Source: Allobrachymonas sp.
Lineage (GTDB): Bacteria > Pseudomonadota > Gammaproteobacteria > Burkholderiales > Burkholderiaceae_C
Reading direction: 5' to 3'
Length of the DNA stretch: 6,444 bases
Assembly: GCA_030538335.1 (NCBI GenBank)
Contig: JAUNUE010000108.1
Coordinates: 1 to 6,444 of the forward strand
Under the pieces are notes generated by a model, which was not told where the DNA came from, searched no databases, and saw nothing but the letters and a program-made list of their open reading frames with translations. The number at the start of each line of letters is the position of its first letter. The stretch's first letter is position 1. Below are positions 5,932 through 6,444 of the stretch, piece by piece. Made by a program: the position numbers and the translations under genes.

Positions 5932-6444
5932 ATGCACGGCCCCAGCCCCGCAGCCCCCCACCCCATGGCAGGTTTTCCGCAAGTCTGCTTCATCAAGAAT
6001 TGCGTGAAGAACCCCAACATCATCGTAGGCGACTACAGCTATTACGACGACCCGGTGGACTCCGAAGGGTTTGAGCGCAATGTGCTCTACCACTATCCGT
6101 TTATTGGCGACAAGCTGATCATCGGCAAGTTTTGCGCCATTGCCACGGGCGTGAAGTTCATTATGAACGGCGCGAACCACAAAATGAGCGGTATCTCCAC
6201 CTACCCCTTCCAGATTTTCGGGCAGGGCTGGGAAAAGGCCATGCCCCAAGCCGGTGAGCTGCCTTACAAGGGCGATACCGTGATTGGCAATGACGTCTGG
6301 ATTGGCTACGAATCGCTCATCATGCCCGGCGTCAAGATCGGTGACGGTGCCATTGTGGCCTCGCGCTCGGTGGTCACGTCTGACATAGCGCCCTACACCA
6401 TTGCAGGCGGCAACCCGGCACGCGAAATCAAGCGCCGCTTTGCG
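5932..6444 (+). CDS. Vat/CatB-type hexapeptide acetyltransferase (streptogramin A acetyltransferase-like), 3' end missing
   Basis: The first 171 residues of a left-handed beta-helix O-acetyltransferase of the xenobiotic acetyltransferase group. Relatives use acetyl-CoA; Vat enzymes acetylate the hydroxyl of streptogramin A antibiotics and CatB enzymes that of chloramphenicol. The sequence follows Vat proteins closely: VLYHY (51-55), IGDKLIIGKFC (58-68), IMNGANH with the presumed catalytic His83 (77-83), STYPF (89-93), GWEKAMP (99-105), GNDVWIG (119-125), IMPGVKIGDGAIVA (130-143) and GGNPAREIKRRF (159-170). Full-length relatives have about 210-220 residues, so roughly 40 are beyond the edge. 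The ATG at 5932 is chosen because HGPSP matches the usual Vat N-terminus; its ribosome-binding site is poor, and ATG 5965 is a weaker alternative. Many environmental proteobacteria carry such chromosomal genes, so the true substrate may not be an antibiotic. Confidence 0.92.
   Translation, partial: MHGPSPAAPHPMAGFPQVCFIKNCVKNPNIIVGDYSYYDDPVDSEGFERNVLYHYPFIGDKLIIGKFCAIATGVKFIMNGANHKMSGISTYPFQIFGQGWEKAMPQAGELPYKGDTVIGNDVWIGYESLIMPGVKIGDGAIVASRSVVTSDIAPYTIAGGNPAREIKRRFA

Noticed and set aside
1..6444. CRISPR array, tRNA, rRNA or insertion sequence
   Set aside because: No regularly spaced repeats, no tRNA-like cloverleaf ends, no rRNA-like stretch and no transposase or terminal inverted repeats were recognised.

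Overview
The window looks like chromosomal DNA of a betaproteobacterium, most likely order Burkholderiales and perhaps Comamonadaceae. This rests on fairly high GC in the core genes (hand counts of single 60-base lines give about 58-67%), on the style of the YebC and HerA-like proteins, and on the codon preferences. It is an inference from protein resemblance, not a database match.

Left part (1-2374, minus strand): a type III restriction-modification operon. The methyltransferase gene mod (464-2374) comes first, and the helicase/endonuclease gene res starts 14 bases after it and runs off the left edge. The middle of mod, which encodes the target recognition domain, is clearly AT-richer (about 40% GC) than its catalytic flanks (about 60%), as expected if the specificity module was exchanged by recombination.

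Middle (2375-2839): about 465 bases without a convincing gene. It is AT-richer than the neighbouring core genes over much of its length and holds several small inverted repeats. It separates the restriction-modification operon from the next pair, and a strong hairpin lies just after the last gene of that pair.

2840-4227, minus strand: a two-gene operon, yebC followed by a GIY-YIG nuclease-fold protein with a C-terminal DUF4357/RAMA-like domain. The stop of yebC overlaps the start of the second gene by one base (TAATG), which suggests translational coupling.

Right part, plus strand: divergently from yebC, a complete HerA-like ATPase of the DUF853/YjgR family (4391-5905), then 26 bases later the start of a Vat/CatB-type hexapeptide acetyltransferase (5932 to the right edge, incomplete). 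The closest family resemblance of the latter is to streptogramin A acetyltransferases.

The type III restriction-modification pair is a defence system. The GIY-YIG protein could belong to the same functional theme, since RAMA-like domains are linked to DNA adenine methylation systems, but its operon partner is a translation/regulatory factor. I see no clear new multi-gene system. The most promising leads are the GIY-YIG/DUF4357-RAMA protein, the mosaic mod gene and the chromosomal Vat-like enzyme.
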